DNA of 64,000 nt from Micromonospora sonchi (GTDB taxonomy: Bacteria; Actinomycetota; Actinomycetes; Mycobacteriales; Micromonosporaceae). Shown piece by piece: positions 1 through 10,003 of the stretch (position 1 is the stretch's first letter; each line of letters begins with the position of its first letter). Position numbers and translations under genes: made by a program. The stretch is taken from positions 1 through 64,000 of the forward strand of contig NZ_BMNB01000018.1 of NCBI RefSeq assembly GCF_014646235.1. The letters run 5' to 3'. Under the pieces are notes generated by a model that saw only the letters and a list, made by a program, of their open reading frames with translations, was not told the origin of the DNA and did not search any database.

Positions 1-137
1 GGTCCACCAGTGCCCACCGAGACCGGCGACAACACCCCCCGGATCATGCACACGACAGGGGCAGTAAGTCATACCGGCCTCGGTGACCAGCGAGCCCTTG
101 CCTCAGGGCCACGAAAAAGGTAACGGGTGGGGGGTGG

Positions 138-1181
<1,044 letters not shown>

Positions 1182-1287
1182 CGCCTCGCTCCTCGCCCCG
1201 TGCCGGCTGCCGTTCGGGTCCCATCATGGCTGACGCTACGCCCGCCGGCCCGGCAAGCAGCGTTGGTGACCGAGCCGGAAGCGGCGA

Positions 1288-1425
1288 TCAGGCGGCCTGG
1301 GCGGCGAAGGCGAGCACGACCAGGGCACCGTTGCTCACCACATGGGCCAGGATCGGCACCCAGAGGTTCCGGTACCGGTGCAGCAGCCAGGCGAAGACCA
1401 GCCCGGCGAAGAACACGCCCGCGGA
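1288..1425 (-). pseudogene. C-terminal remnant of a CPBP family intramembrane protease
   Basis: About 43 codons in one frame read GVFFAGLVFAWLLHRY followed by NLWVPILAHVVSN and a hydrophobic end before the stop. This is the final membrane segment of CPBP (Abi/CAAX-type) metalloproteases, including the His in the last conserved motif (ILAHVVSN). Upstream of about position 1425 the frame becomes low-complexity Arg/Pro sequence and no N-terminal domain is present, so the gene is truncated. It abuts a TetR C-terminal remnant on the other strand. Non-functional as it stands. Confidence 0.65.
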
Positions 1426-1434
1426 GGGGCGGGG

Positions 1435-1607
1435 TCGCGGCCGAGATCGACCTACGGAGTGCGGCGAGCGCGTTGGCCGCCCTCCTGGACGGGTTGACCG
1501 TCCGGCTGCTCTGCAACGCGCTCGGCTCCGCCGAGGCCACCGCGCTGATCGACGCCCACCTCGCCGGCCTGTCCCGAGCCGCGGCACCCGCCGGGCCGCC
1601 GCGCTGA
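1435..1607 (+). pseudogene. C-terminal remnant of a TetR family regulator
   Basis: Reading rightward to the stop at 1605-1607, about 55 codons give AEIDLRSAASALAALLDGL then TVRLLCNALGSAEATALID and an Ala/Pro tail. The pattern 'AALLDGLxxRLL...A...ALIDAHLAGL' is the usual last helix pair of TetR-family ligand-binding domains. The DNA-binding helix-turn-helix part is missing; upstream lies the CPBP remnant on the opposite strand. This is probably one side of a deletion junction. Identification rests on pattern only. Confidence 0.5.
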
Positions 1608-1621
1608 CCGGCGGAACCGGT

Positions 1622-2197
1622 TCAGAGGTACCTGGGGGTCAGTCGGGCCACCGACAGGTTCACCGGGAACGGCTCACCGGTGTCGACGAACTTGGTCCAC
1701 CGTCCGGTCTCGGTGTAGACCTCGTGCACCGGATCGATCCGGTGCGTGTGTACGACGAGACCGGCCGGATCGGTCTCGATCCGCCAGTAGTAGGGGATGC
1801 CGGCCTGGGCGTAGAGCGCCGGCTTGAGCACCCGGTCGATCGAGCGGCTGGTCGGCGAGACGATCTCGACGGCGAGCACCACCTCGTGCGGCTCGTACCG
1901 CGCGGGCCGGCGTTCCGCCGCCGGTGCGGTGATGACCAGGACGTCCGGGATGAAGGACCGGGTGCGGTTGATCCGCACCTCGACGCCCTGGGTCACCTCG
2001 TACTCGTCCGGGCATTCCGCTTCGAGCGCGACCATGAGTCGCATGGCGATGGTCTGGTGGGCGGCGGTGGGGGAGGGGGGTACGAGCAGCACTCCATCGA
2101 GCAGTTCGCGGCGGCGGCCGTCGTCGGGCAGGGCGTCGAGGTCGTCGGTCGTCCACTCGCCCGACGGCGGTAGATCGTCGTGCAGCGCGGCGGTCAT
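1622..2197 (-). CDS. Uma2 family endonuclease-like protein (DUF820)
   Basis: A 191-aa protein of the Uma2/DUF820 family, which has a PD-(D/E)XK nuclease fold and is very abundant in actinobacteria and cyanobacteria; no physiological substrate is established. Seen: N-terminal WTTDDLDALPDDGRRRELLDG, the central FIPDVLVI (Asp of the nuclease core) and VLAVEIVSPTSRSIDR (Glu and following residues), then YAQAGIPYYWRIE. These are the standard family blocks. The start at the ATG giving MTAALHDDL is preferred over an upstream in-frame ATG because conservation begins there. It lies opposite in direction to the nuo operon, with about 185 bp between them. Confidence 0.85.
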   Translation of the reverse strand: MTAALHDDLPPSGEWTTDDLDALPDDGRRRELLDGVLLVPPSPTAAHQTIAMRLMVALEAECPDEYEVTQGVEVRINRTRSFIPDVLVITAPAAERRPARYEPHEVVLAVEIVSPTSRSIDRVLKPALYAQAGIPYYWRIETDPAGLVVHTHRIDPVHEVYTETGRWTKFVDTGEPFPVNLSVARLTPRYL

Positions 2198-2382
2198 TCG
2201 ACGGGTCCTTTCCGATGCGTCGTTCTCCCCGTGGTCACGGTACTGCCGACAGGGCCCGGGTCGTGGTCGCGCGCGCCGTGCACACAGGGCAGGATGGTCG
2301 ACATGAGCGAGCGTCAGCGAGCGAATCATCGGGTCAGCGCGGTGGTGCCTCGTGACGACACGGAGCGCAGCGGAGTGTCGGC

Positions 2383-3033
2383 ATGAGCGAACGGGGCGAG
2401 GCGGCGGGCGTGCCCGGCAGCGGCTTGGCCAAGGGGCTGGCCGTCACGTTGAAGACGATGACGAGGCGCTCGACCACCCAGCAGTACCCGGACGTTGCCC
2501 CCGATCTGCCGCCCCGCTCACGCGGGGTGATCGCGTTGCTCGAGGAGAACTGCACGGTCTGCATGCTCTGCGCCCGCGAGTGTCCGGACTGGTGCATCTA
2601 CATCGACTCGCACAAGGAGGAGGTGGCGGTGCCGGGCGCGGCCCGTCCCCGGCAGCGCAACGTGCTCGACCGGTTCGACATCGACTTCTCGCTCTGCATG
2701 TACTGCGGCATCTGCGTCGAGGTCTGCCCTTTCGACGCGCTCTACTGGTCGCCGGAGTTCGAGTACGCCGAGTACGACATCAAGGACCTGCTGCACGACA
2801 AGGATCACCTGGGCGAGTGGATGGCCACCGTACCGCCGCCGCCCGCGCACGACCGCAACGGCGAGCCGGCCAAGGAGGAGACCGCCGCCGCGCGCAAGGC
2901 CGCGCTCCCCGCCGCCCCCGCCGCCCGCCCGACCACCCCGGCGGTACGCCCCGAACGCCCCGCCCTGCGCCGAGCCGAGTCCCCTGGCGGCACGCCTGCC
3001 AGCGGCGGTGACGAGGAAGGTACGCCCGCGTGA
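2383..3033 (+). CDS. nuoI: NADH-quinone oxidoreductase subunit I (8Fe ferredoxin type)
   Basis: 216 aa. NuoI/TYKY carries two [4Fe-4S] clusters (N6a/N6b) that pass electrons to the quinone site of complex I on the cytoplasmic face. Both cluster motifs are intact: [12 protein letters not shown] at about residues 52-63 and [12 protein letters not shown] at about 105-116. The C-terminal ~70 residues are a Pro/Ala-rich extension. First gene of a nuoIJKLMN operon; its stop overlaps the GTG start of nuoJ (GTGA). No nuoH or other proximal subunit lies upstream, only the divergent Uma2 gene. The ATG at 2383 fits the start of the [10 protein letters not shown] region. Confidence 0.95.
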   Translation: MSERGEAAGVPGSGLAKGLAVTLKTMTRRSTTQQYPDVAPDLPPRSRGVIALLEENCTVCMLCARECPDWCIYIDSHKEEVAVPGAARPRQRNVLDRFDIDFSLCMYCGICVEVCPFDALYWSPEFEYAEYDIKDLLHDKDHLGEWMATVPPPPAHDRNGEPAKEETAAARKAALPAAPAARPTTPAVRPERPALRRAESPGGTPASGGDEEGTPA

Positions 3034-3572
3034 CCGGCGTGGACGCGCTGCTGCTCGCCCTCGGCGCGGTGGCCGTCGGCGCGGGCGTGCTGGTGGTGGC
3101 GACGCGGCATCTGGTCCGCGCCGGGCTCTACCTGGTGGTCTGCCTCGTCGCTCTGGCCGGCATGTATCTCGTGCTCACCGCCGAACTGGTGACCTGGGTG
3201 CAGGTGCTGATCTACGTCGGCGCGGTCGTGGTGCTGCTGCTGTTCGCCGTGATGCTGACCCGTGCGCCGATCGGCGCCTCGGACGATCTGGACCGTCCGG
3301 GTTGGCCGGCCGCCCTGATCGGCGGCGGGGTCGGACTGGGCCTGGCGGCGCTGCTGGTCGACGCGTACCGCTGGACGAGGGTGGAACTGCCCCGGGCGGG
3401 CACCGCCGAACGCATCGGTGAGCAGGTTTTCGGTGCCTGGGTGCTGCCGTTCGAACTGCTCTCGGTGCTGCTGCTGGCGGCACTGGTCGGCGCCGTCGTG
3501 CTGTCCCGCCCCGACATCGGCCAGCGCCCGGCGACGGACACCTCAAAGGGTGCGCGGGGGCCGCTGCGGTGA
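3030..3572 (+). CDS. nuoJ: NADH-quinone oxidoreductase subunit J
   Basis: 180-aa integral membrane subunit of the complex I proton-pumping arm (ND6-like). Several hydrophobic helices are visible, with the family stretch [17 protein letters not shown] followed by [16 protein letters not shown], which contains the pi-bulge helix region typical of NuoJ. GTG start inside the nuoI stop and a GTGA overlap with nuoK downstream indicate translational coupling. Confidence 0.93.
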   Translation: MTGVDALLLALGAVAVGAGVLVVATRHLVRAGLYLVVCLVALAGMYLVLTAELVTWVQVLIYVGAVVVLLLFAVMLTRAPIGASDDLDRPGWPAALIGGGVGLGLAALLVDAYRWTRVELPRAGTAERIGEQVFGAWVLPFELLSVLLLAALVGAVVLSRPDIGQRPATDTSKGARGPLR

Positions 3573-3964
3573 GACCGGTCATCCCGTACGTCACCGCCGC
3601 CCTGCTCTTCGGCCTCGGCGTCTACGGCGTGCTGCGCCGACGCAACGCGGTGCTGGTGCTGATGGCAATCGAGCTGATGCTCAACGCGGTGAACCTCATC
3701 CTGGTCACCGCCGACACCACGGCGAAGGCGCTGCTGCCGCACGGCGGGCAGGTCTTCGCGCTCTTCGTGATCGTTCTGGCCGCCGCCGAGGTCGGGGTCG
3801 GGCTGGCGATCGTGCTTCAGCTCTACCGGATGCGGGCCAGCATCGCCGTCGACGAGGTGCCGCTGACCGAGCGCCGCGCCGACGAACCGGTCCCGGCGGT
3901 CGCCGGCGCGATCGGGGAAACCACCGTCACCGCAGTGGCCGGGCCGCCGGAGGGGGAGCGGTGA
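3569..3964 (+). CDS. nuoK: NADH-quinone oxidoreductase subunit K
   Basis: 131-aa membrane subunit (ND4L-like) that contributes Glu residues to the proton path. Seen: three hydrophobic segments, with VLVLMAIELMLNAVNLILV carrying the conserved membrane Glu and VIVLAAAEVGVGLAIVLQLYR the second Glu. Usual family length is about 100 aa; here ~30 extra hydrophilic residues follow the third helix. GTG start overlaps nuoJ and the stop overlaps the GTG of nuoL. Confidence 0.93.
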   Translation: MRPVIPYVTAALLFGLGVYGVLRRRNAVLVLMAIELMLNAVNLILVTADTTAKALLPHGGQVFALFVIVLAAAEVGVGLAIVLQLYRMRASIAVDEVPLTERRADEPVPAVAGAIGETTVTAVAGPPEGER

Positions 3965-5859
3965 ACACGACCGCGCTGTTGGGTGCGCTGCTGCCGGTCG
4001 TACCGCTGGCCGCCGCTCTGGTCGGTCTGCTGCTGCCGTTCGCCCGCCGGCGGGTCGCCATCGGTCTCGGCGTGGCCGGCGCGGCCGGTGCCCTCGCCCT
4101 GGCGGTGGCCCTGCTGGTCACCCTGGTCGACCCGGTGGAGGCGTCGACCACCTGGATCCGGTTCGGCGGGCTCACCGTCACCCTCGGGGTACGCCTCGAC
4201 GGCGCCGCCGCGCTGGTCGCGGTCGCGGTCGCCGCGGTCGCGTTGGCCGTGCAGGTCTACTCCACCGGTTACCTCGAGCGCGGCCCGCACGACGACGTGG
4301 ACGTCGACCGCCGCTACCCGCCGTACGCGGCGCAGATCAGTCTCTTCACCGCTGCGATGCTGCTGGTGGTGGTCTCCGGGGACCTGATCCTGCTGCTGGT
4401 CGGCTGGGAGGTGATGGGGATCTGCTCGTACCTGCTGATCGCCCACGACCGGCGGCTGTCGGAGGCGCCGGCCGCAGCGGTGAAGGCGTTCCTGGTGACC
4501 CGGGTCGGCGACGTCGGTTTCCTGCTCGGCATCGCGCTGCTCGGTGTCTCGGCGGGCAGTTTTCGGATCGCCGACGTGCTCGCCCACGACCACAGCATCG
4601 CCACCCGCACCGCCGCCGGCCTGCTGCTGCTGGCCGGGGTGGCCGGCAAGAGCGCCCAGTTCCCGCTGCACACCTGGCTGCCGGACGCGATGGCCGGCCC
4701 CACTCCGATCTCCGCGCTGATCCACGCTGCGACCATGGTGGCCGCCGGCGTGTACGCGGTCACCCGGCTCTGGCCGCTCTTCGCGGCGACTCCCACCGTG
4801 CTGGCGGTGCTCGGGGTGATGGCCTCGGTGTCCCTGCTGCTCGGCGCGCTCGCCGCCACCGCGCAGGACGACATCAAGCGGGTGCTCGCCTGGTCCACGG
4901 TCTCCCAGATCGGCTACATGACCGGGGCGCTCGCCGTCGGCTCCCCGCCCGCCGCGCTGTTCCACCTGCTCACCCACGCGGCCTTCAAGGCGCTGCTCTT
5001 CCTCGCCGTCGGTGCGGTGATCCACGCCGTCGGCACGGCGTCGATGTCCCGGATGGGCGGGCTGCGGCACAGCATGCCGGTCACCTTCTGGTGCATGGTG
5101 ATCGGGCTGGGCGCGCTGGCCGGCGTACCGCCGCTGTCCGGCTTCTGGAGCAAGGAGGGTGTGCTCGCCGCCGCCGAGGACGCCCTGCTCGGTGGCGGTC
5201 CGGCCCCGGCATGGGTCGGTTGGCTGGTGTTCCTCACCGGGCTGGTCGGGGTCGCGATCACCGCCTGGTACGCCACCCGGCTGCTGCTGCGTACCTTCCT
5301 CGGCGCCGCCCGCGACCCGCTGGCCACGCCGCACGATCCGCCGGGGGTGCTGCGCTGGCCGGTGCTGCTGCTCGCCGTTCCCGCCGCGCTGCTCGGCCTG
5401 GCCGGGTTCTCGCCGTGGTTCGCCGGCCGGCTGCTGTCGACTGCGGCCGGTGAGCTGGGGGCACCGAGGCTGGTGCACGTCGGGCCGCTGATGGTGCTGC
5501 CGCTGGCGCTGCTGCTGCTCGGGGCCGCACTGGCCTGGGCCGGCTGGCGGCGGGACACCGCTGCCGATCCGGCGGCGGCGCTCGGTCCGCTGCGGCCGGT
5601 CTTCGCCCGCGCGTTCCGCCTCGACGACGTCCAGCACGCCCTGGTGGTACGCCCGACCACCGCACTCGGCCGGGCGACGCGCGCCGTCGACGAGCGGGTG
5701 GTGGACGGGGCGGTGACCGGGACCGGGCGAGGTGCCCGCGCCCTCGGCGGTGGGCTCGGTGCCCTGCACCGGGCGGCGCTGCCCCGCGCCGCCGCCGCGC
5801 TGCTCGCTGGCGTCCTGCTGATCGGGCTGGCCACCGCACTGATCGGAGCCACCTCATGA
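3961..5859 (+). CDS. nuoL: NADH-quinone oxidoreductase subunit L
   Basis: 632-aa antiporter-like membrane subunit at the distal end of the complex I arm. The ND5 hallmark blocks are present: YSTGYLERG, the helix with LLLVGWEVMGICSYLLI (conserved Glu), KSAQFPLHTWLPDAMAGPTP with the conserved Lys and His, and LIHAATMVAAGVY. The GTG at 3961, giving MNTTALLGALLP, overlaps the nuoK stop and is chosen over an upstream in-frame possibility that would run through nuoK. A ~35-bp gap then precedes nuoM. Confidence 0.94.
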   Translation: MNTTALLGALLPVVPLAAALVGLLLPFARRRVAIGLGVAGAAGALALAVALLVTLVDPVEASTTWIRFGGLTVTLGVRLDGAAALVAVAVAAVALAVQVYSTGYLERGPHDDVDVDRRYPPYAAQISLFTAAMLLVVVSGDLILLLVGWEVMGICSYLLIAHDRRLSEAPAAAVKAFLVTRVGDVGFLLGIALLGVSAGSFRIADVLAHDHSIATRTAAGLLLLAGVAGKSAQFPLHTWLPDAMAGPTPISALIHAATMVAAGVYAVTRLWPLFAATPTVLAVLGVMASVSLLLGALAATAQDDIKRVLAWSTVSQIGYMTGALAVGSPPAALFHLLTHAAFKALLFLAVGAVIHAVGTASMSRMGGLRHSMPVTFWCMVIGLGALAGVPPLSGFWSKEGVLAAAEDALLGGGPAPAWVGWLVFLTGLVGVAITAWYATRLLLRTFLGAARDPLATPHDPPGVLRWPVLLLAVPAALLGLAGFSPWFAGRLLSTAAGELGAPRLVHVGPLMVLPLALLLLGAALAWAGWRRDTAADPAAALGPLRPVFARAFRLDDVQHALVVRPTTALGRATRAVDERVVDGAVTGTGRGARALGGGLGALHRAALPRAAAALLAGVLLIGLATALIGATS

Positions 5860-5899
5860 GGCACGGCAGACCGGCAGCGGGTAGGACCGGAGGGGTGGC

Positions 5900-7510
5900 A
5901 TGAGTTTCGGGCAGTTCCTGCTGGTCGCGGTGCTCGCGGTACCGGCCCTCGGTGCCCTGGCGGTGGCGGCCACGCCGCGCGACCGGGCCGCCCGGGTGAT
6001 CGGCACGGTCGCCGCCGCGCTGACCCTGGTCGCGGCGCTCGCGTTGGTCGCCGATCGGGCCGGTGCCTGGACGGCCTACGGGCCGACCCCGCCGGCCGTA
6101 CGCCCCTGGCACTCGCTCGACCTGCCCTGGGTGCCGGGGCTGGACCTGCGGTTCCACCTCGGGGTGGACGGCATCTCCTGGCCCCTGGTGGTGCTGACCG
6201 CCCTGCTCACGCTGCTCTGCTGCGGCTACAGCCTGTGGCGGGTGCCGGCCGGCGGCAGCGGTCGGGCCCTGGTGGCGCTGCTGCTGGTGGTCGAGGTCGG
6301 CATCCTCGGCACCTTCCTCGCCCTGGACCTGGTGCTCTTCTTCCTCTTCTTCGAGGTCGTCCTGCTGCCGATGTACGCGATCATCGTCGGCTGGGGCGGC
6401 GAAGGCAGCGACGCGGCGGCGGTCGACGCGCGCCGGCGGGCGGGGCGCAAGTTCGCCCTCTACACCCTCTTCGGCTCGGTGCTGCTGCTGGTCGGGGTCT
6501 ACGTCGTGGTGGCCGCCGCCGGCACCGCCGACATCGTCGCGCTGACCGGTGGCGCCGGGCTGTCCCGGGGCACCCAGCTCGCCGCGTTCGTGCTGCTCGC
6601 GCTCGCCTTCGCGGTGAAGAGCCCGCTCTGGCCGCTGCACTCCTGGCTGCCGGACGCGCACACCCAGGCCCCCACCGTCGGCAGCGTGCTGCTCGCCGGG
6701 GTGCTGCTCAAGATGGGCACGTACGGCCTGATCCGGGTCGCCGTCGGGGTGGCCCCCGCCGGTGCCCGCTGGGCGGCACCGGTGCTCGGCGTGCTCGCCG
6801 TCGCGGCCATCCTGGTCGGTTCGCTGGTCTGCCTGGCCCAGACCGAGTTGAAGCGGCTGATCGCGTACTCCAGCGTGGGGCACATGGGCTTCGTGCTGCT
6901 CGGGATCGCCACGCTGACCGCCACCGGCATCCAGGCGGCGCTGATCGGCAACGTCGCGCACGGCATCATCACCGGCCTGCTCTTCTTCCTGGCCGGTGCG
7001 ATCAAGGACCGGACCCGCACCGGCGCGCTCGGCGAGCTGTCCGGGTTGCGGGATGTCGCGCCCCGGCTGTCCGGGCTGCTCGCCTTCGCGGCGATCGCCT
7101 CGCTGGCCCTGCCCGGACTGGCCGGCTTCTGGGGTGAGGCGTTCGCCGTGGTGGCCGCCATCGAGTCCGGCGGCCCGTTCTGGACCACCCTGGCGGTGCT
7201 GGCCGCGTTCGGCGGCGCGCTGACGGCGGCGTACCTGCTCCGGCTGCTGCGTCGGGTGACCCACGGCCGGCCGAGCCCGGCCGTCGCCGCGTTGCGGCCG
7301 GGTCTGCCCGGCGACCCGGCGGTCGTCGGGCAGCCGTCGGAGTCGGCCGGACACCCGGCGGTCGTCGGGCAACGGTCGGGGCTGGCCGGCGCCGAGTTGG
7401 CCGCCTGGGCGCCGCTGGTGCTGCTCGCGCTGGCCGTCGGGCTGGCGCCGGCCCTGGTGCTCGGCGTGGCCGAGGCGCCGGTGAACGCCCTGATGGAGGT
7501 GCTGCGATGA
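5900..7510 (+). CDS. nuoM: NADH-quinone oxidoreductase subunit M
   Basis: 536-aa antiporter-like subunit (ND4 type). Seen: FHLGVDGISWPLVVLTALLT, LDLVLFFLFFEVVLLPMY with the conserved Glu, AVKSPLWPLHSWLPDAHTQAP with Lys/His, and the GHMGFVLLG helix. The hydrophilic stretch before the last helix contains a 13-residue tandem duplication (nucleotides 7310-7387). The stop overlaps the nuoN start (ATGA). Membrane protein of the proton-pumping arm. Confidence 0.94.
   Translation: MSFGQFLLVAVLAVPALGALAVAATPRDRAARVIGTVAAALTLVAALALVADRAGAWTAYGPTPPAVRPWHSLDLPWVPGLDLRFHLGVDGISWPLVVLTALLTLLCCGYSLWRVPAGGSGRALVALLLVVEVGILGTFLALDLVLFFLFFEVVLLPMYAIIVGWGGEGSDAAAVDARRRAGRKFALYTLFGSVLLLVGVYVVVAAAGTADIVALTGGAGLSRGTQLAAFVLLALAFAVKSPLWPLHSWLPDAHTQAPTVGSVLLAGVLLKMGTYGLIRVAVGVAPAGARWAAPVLGVLAVAAILVGSLVCLAQTELKRLIAYSSVGHMGFVLLGIATLTATGIQAALIGNVAHGIITGLLFFLAGAIKDRTRTGALGELSGLRDVAPRLSGLLAFAAIASLALPGLAGFWGEAFAVVAAIESGGPFWTTLAVLAAFGGALTAAYLLRLLRRVTHGRPSPAVAALRPGLPGDPAVVGQPSESAGHPAVVGQRSGLAGAELAAWAPLVLLALAVGLAPALVLGVAEAPVNALMEVLR
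7310..7387 (+). repeat. In-frame 39-bp tandem duplication inside nuoM
   Basis: Two adjacent 39-nt units encode GDPAVVGQPSESA and GHPAVVGQRSGLA. They lie in the hydrophilic linker before the last transmembrane helix of NuoM, so the frame and the membrane core are preserved. Confidence 0.8.
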
Positions 7511-8985
7511 CCGGGGTGGGCGTGAGCATGGCGCAGAGCGTCGACAGCGTGGCGCTGCTGCCGGCGTACCTGGCCGCCGGGACCGCCGTACTGGCGCTCC
7601 TGGTCGACCTGCTGCTGGCCCGGCCGGCGGCCACCGTGGCCACGGCGGCCACCGGTGCGGTCGCCACTGCGGTCGGGGCGGCGGTCGTCGGTGCCGGTGC
7701 CGAGCGCCGCACCTTTTGCGTCGGCCCCGACTGCTCGTACGTCTTCGGTGGCCGGGCGGCGCTGGTCGCCGCGTTGGTGGCGCTGCTGGCCCTCGGGGTG
7801 CTGGCGCTGTCCGGGCCGCTGCTGCGGGCCGGCAGAACCCCGGTGGGGGAGTTCTGCTTCCTGCTCGCCTGCTCGATGACCGGCGGTGTGGTGCTCGGTG
7901 CGGCCGGCGACCTGATCACCCTGATCGTGGCGCTGGAGACCCTCACCCTGCCGCTGTACATCCTGGTCGGGCTGCGCCGGGGCAGCCTGGCCAGCGCCGA
8001 GGCGGCGTTGACCTTCTTCGTGGTCAGCGTGGTGGCCACCACGCTGACCCTGCTGGGTGCCGCGCTGCTCTACGCGGTCACCGGCGGGCTGCACCTGGAT
8101 CGGCTGGGCGTGGCGCTGGCGGACCGCTCGGAACTGCTCGACCTGCCGCTGACCGGGGTCGCCGTGACGGTGCTGGTGGCGGGGCTGGCGTTCAAGGTGG
8201 CGGCGGTGCCGTTCCACGCCTGGGCCCCGGCCACGTACGACGGGGCGCCGCTGCCGGTGGCCGCGTACCTGTCGACCGCGTCGAAGCTCGGCGGCGTGGT
8301 CGCCCTGCTGGCCGTCGTACAGCTCGCGCTGCCGCAGGGGGTGACCGGGCCGGTGCTGGCCCTGGTCGCCGCGCTGACCATGACCGTGGGCAACCTGGTG
8401 GCGCTGCGCCAGCGGCGTACCGTGCGGCTGCTGGCGTGGTCCTCGGTGGCCCAGGCCGGCTACATCCTCGCCCCGCTCGGTGCCCTGGCCCTGGCCGACG
8501 CCGACGCCCGCACCGGCGCGTACGCCGCCGCCCTGGCGTACGCCGTCTTCTTCGTGCTGCTGGAGTTGGCGGCCTTCGCGGGTGTGGTGGCCCTGCGCCC
8601 GGCCGGCGCGGACGGCGGCCGCCTGGACGAGCTGCGGGGCGCCGCCCGCCGGCATCCGTGGATCGGCGCCGCCCTCGCGTTCGCGCTGGTCGGGCTGGCC
8701 GGCCTGCCGCCCGCCCTGGCCGGACTCTTCGCCAAGGTGGCGGTGGTCCGGTCGTTGCTCGACGGCGGTGCCGGCTGGCTGGCCCTGGTGGTGGCGGTGA
8801 ACGCGGTCATCGGTCTGGCCTACTACCTCCGCTTCGCCGCGCTGCTGTACGCCCCGACCGGCGACGCGGTGACCCCCCTCGCCCGGCCGGCCCGCGCGGT
8901 CGCCGGGGCGCTGGCGGTGGCCACCGTGCTGGCCGTGATCGTCGGCTTCGCGCCGCAGTTGGTGCTCGATCTTGCCGGGAGTTGA
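7507..8985 (+). CDS. nuoN: NADH-quinone oxidoreductase subunit N
   Basis: 492-aa antiporter-like subunit (ND2 type), last of the operon. Seen: LIVALETLTLPLYILVGLRR with the conserved Glu, FKVAAVPFHAWAPATYDGAP with Lys and His, and KLGGVVALLAV followed by VGNLVALRQ. ATG start within the nuoM stop. About 106 bp separate it from htpX. With nuoI-M it makes a membrane arm plus the Fe-S subunit I; the remaining subunits must come from elsewhere. Confidence 0.94.
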   Translation: MTGVGVSMAQSVDSVALLPAYLAAGTAVLALLVDLLLARPAATVATAATGAVATAVGAAVVGAGAERRTFCVGPDCSYVFGGRAALVAALVALLALGVLALSGPLLRAGRTPVGEFCFLLACSMTGGVVLGAAGDLITLIVALETLTLPLYILVGLRRGSLASAEAALTFFVVSVVATTLTLLGAALLYAVTGGLHLDRLGVALADRSELLDLPLTGVAVTVLVAGLAFKVAAVPFHAWAPATYDGAPLPVAAYLSTASKLGGVVALLAVVQLALPQGVTGPVLALVAALTMTVGNLVALRQRRTVRLLAWSSVAQAGYILAPLGALALADADARTGAYAAALAYAVFFVLLELAAFAGVVALRPAGADGGRLDELRGAARRHPWIGAALAFALVGLAGLPPALAGLFAKVAVVRSLLDGGAGWLALVVAVNAVIGLAYYLRFAALLYAPTGDAVTPLARPARAVAGALAVATVLAVIVGFAPQLVLDLAGS

Positions 8986-9091
8986 GCGACTGTCGCTCAG
9001 GTAACTCTCAGTCATGAGACGGATGGTTGACGGGTACCGGTGTGTTGTACCGGTCAGCGGATCCTGGCATCCGTGCACCGAAGGAGTGATC

Positions 9092-9964
9092 GTGCACCAC
9101 AACCGTCTCAAGACCGCCGCACTGCTCGGCCTGCTCACCTCGTTGATCCTGGCGGTGGGCTACTGGTTCGGTGGCAGTGGCGGACTGGTCATCGCCGTAC
9201 TCGTGTCGCTGGTGATGAACGGCGTCACCTACTTCTACTCCGACAAACTGGCACTTCGCGCGATGCGGGCGCAACCGGTCAGCGAGGCGCAGTTCCCCGA
9301 GCTGTACCACATGGTGCGGGAGTTGGCCGCCGAGGCCCGGCAGCCGATGCCCCGCCTCTACGTCAGCCCGACCGCCCAGCCCAACGCGTTCGCCACCGGG
9401 CGCAACCCGCAGCATGCCGCGGTCTGCGTCACCCAGGGCATCGTCGAGCTGCTCGACTACCGCGAGCTGCGGGGCGTGATCGGGCACGAGCTGTCACACG
9501 TCTACAACCGGGACATCCTCATCTCCAGCGTGGCGGCCGGTCTGGCCGGCATCATCACCATGCTGGCGAACCTCGCCCTGTTCATCCCGTTGGGCGGCGG
9601 CGACGAGGACGGCCCGAACCCGCTCGTGCTGCTGCTGACCATCATCCTGGGGCCGATCGCCGCGTCCGTCATCCAGTTGGCGATCAGCCGGAGCCGTGAG
9701 TTCCAGGCGGACGCCTCGGGCGCCGAGCTGACCCGTGACCCGCTGGCCCTGGCCAGCGCCCTGCGGAAGATCCACATGGGGGCTCAGCGCCGGCCGCTGC
9801 CGGCCGAGGGTCAGCTCACCAGCACCGCCCACCTGATGATCGCCAACCCGTTCAGGGGCGGCGGCGTGGCCGCGCTCTTCGCCACCCACCCGCCGATGGA
9901 ACAGCGCGTCGCCCGCCTGGAGCAGATGGCCCACCAGACGGGCCCGGTCCGCTACCAGCGCTAA
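9092..9964 (+). CDS. htpX: Membrane zinc metalloprotease HtpX (M48 family)
   Basis: 290-aa heat-shock-type membrane protease for quality control of inner-membrane proteins. Seen: two N-terminal hydrophobic segments, the zinc motif HELSH in [14 protein letters not shown], then two further hydrophobic segments and [17 protein letters not shown], which supplies the third zinc ligand Glu. The GTG at 9092 is chosen because AAGGAG lies five bases upstream and gives the normal [10 protein letters not shown]-like start; an in-frame ATG at 9014 would add 26 unrelated residues. It follows the nuo operon, a neighbour relationship I recall for the second nuo cluster of Streptomyces coelicolor. Confidence 0.93.
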   Translation: MHHNRLKTAALLGLLTSLILAVGYWFGGSGGLVIAVLVSLVMNGVTYFYSDKLALRAMRAQPVSEAQFPELYHMVRELAAEARQPMPRLYVSPTAQPNAFATGRNPQHAAVCVTQGIVELLDYRELRGVIGHELSHVYNRDILISSVAAGLAGIITMLANLALFIPLGGGDEDGPNPLVLLLTIILGPIAASVIQLAISRSREFQADASGAELTRDPLALASALRKIHMGAQRRPLPAEGQLTSTAHLMIANPFRGGGVAALFATHPPMEQRVARLEQMAHQTGPVRYQR

Positions 9965-10003
9965 CCCACCCCACCCCACCCCACCCGCCCCACCCGAGCC
10001 CGC

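Noticed and set aside
1-123. Frame open from the left edge on the + strand ending at 121-123
   Set aside because: About 40 codons without coding character or a recognisable family; it could be the end of a gene outside the window but cannot be supported.
2300-2382. GAGCGAGCGTCAGCGAGCG-type repeats upstream of nuoI
   Set aside because: Short GC-rich direct repeats of a kind common in actinobacterial spacers; no structure or second clear copy in the window to make a case.
3823-9138. Long frames antisense to the nuo genes
   Set aside because: Mirror frames of high-GC membrane genes, rich in Arg/Gly/Gln, with no recognisable domain.
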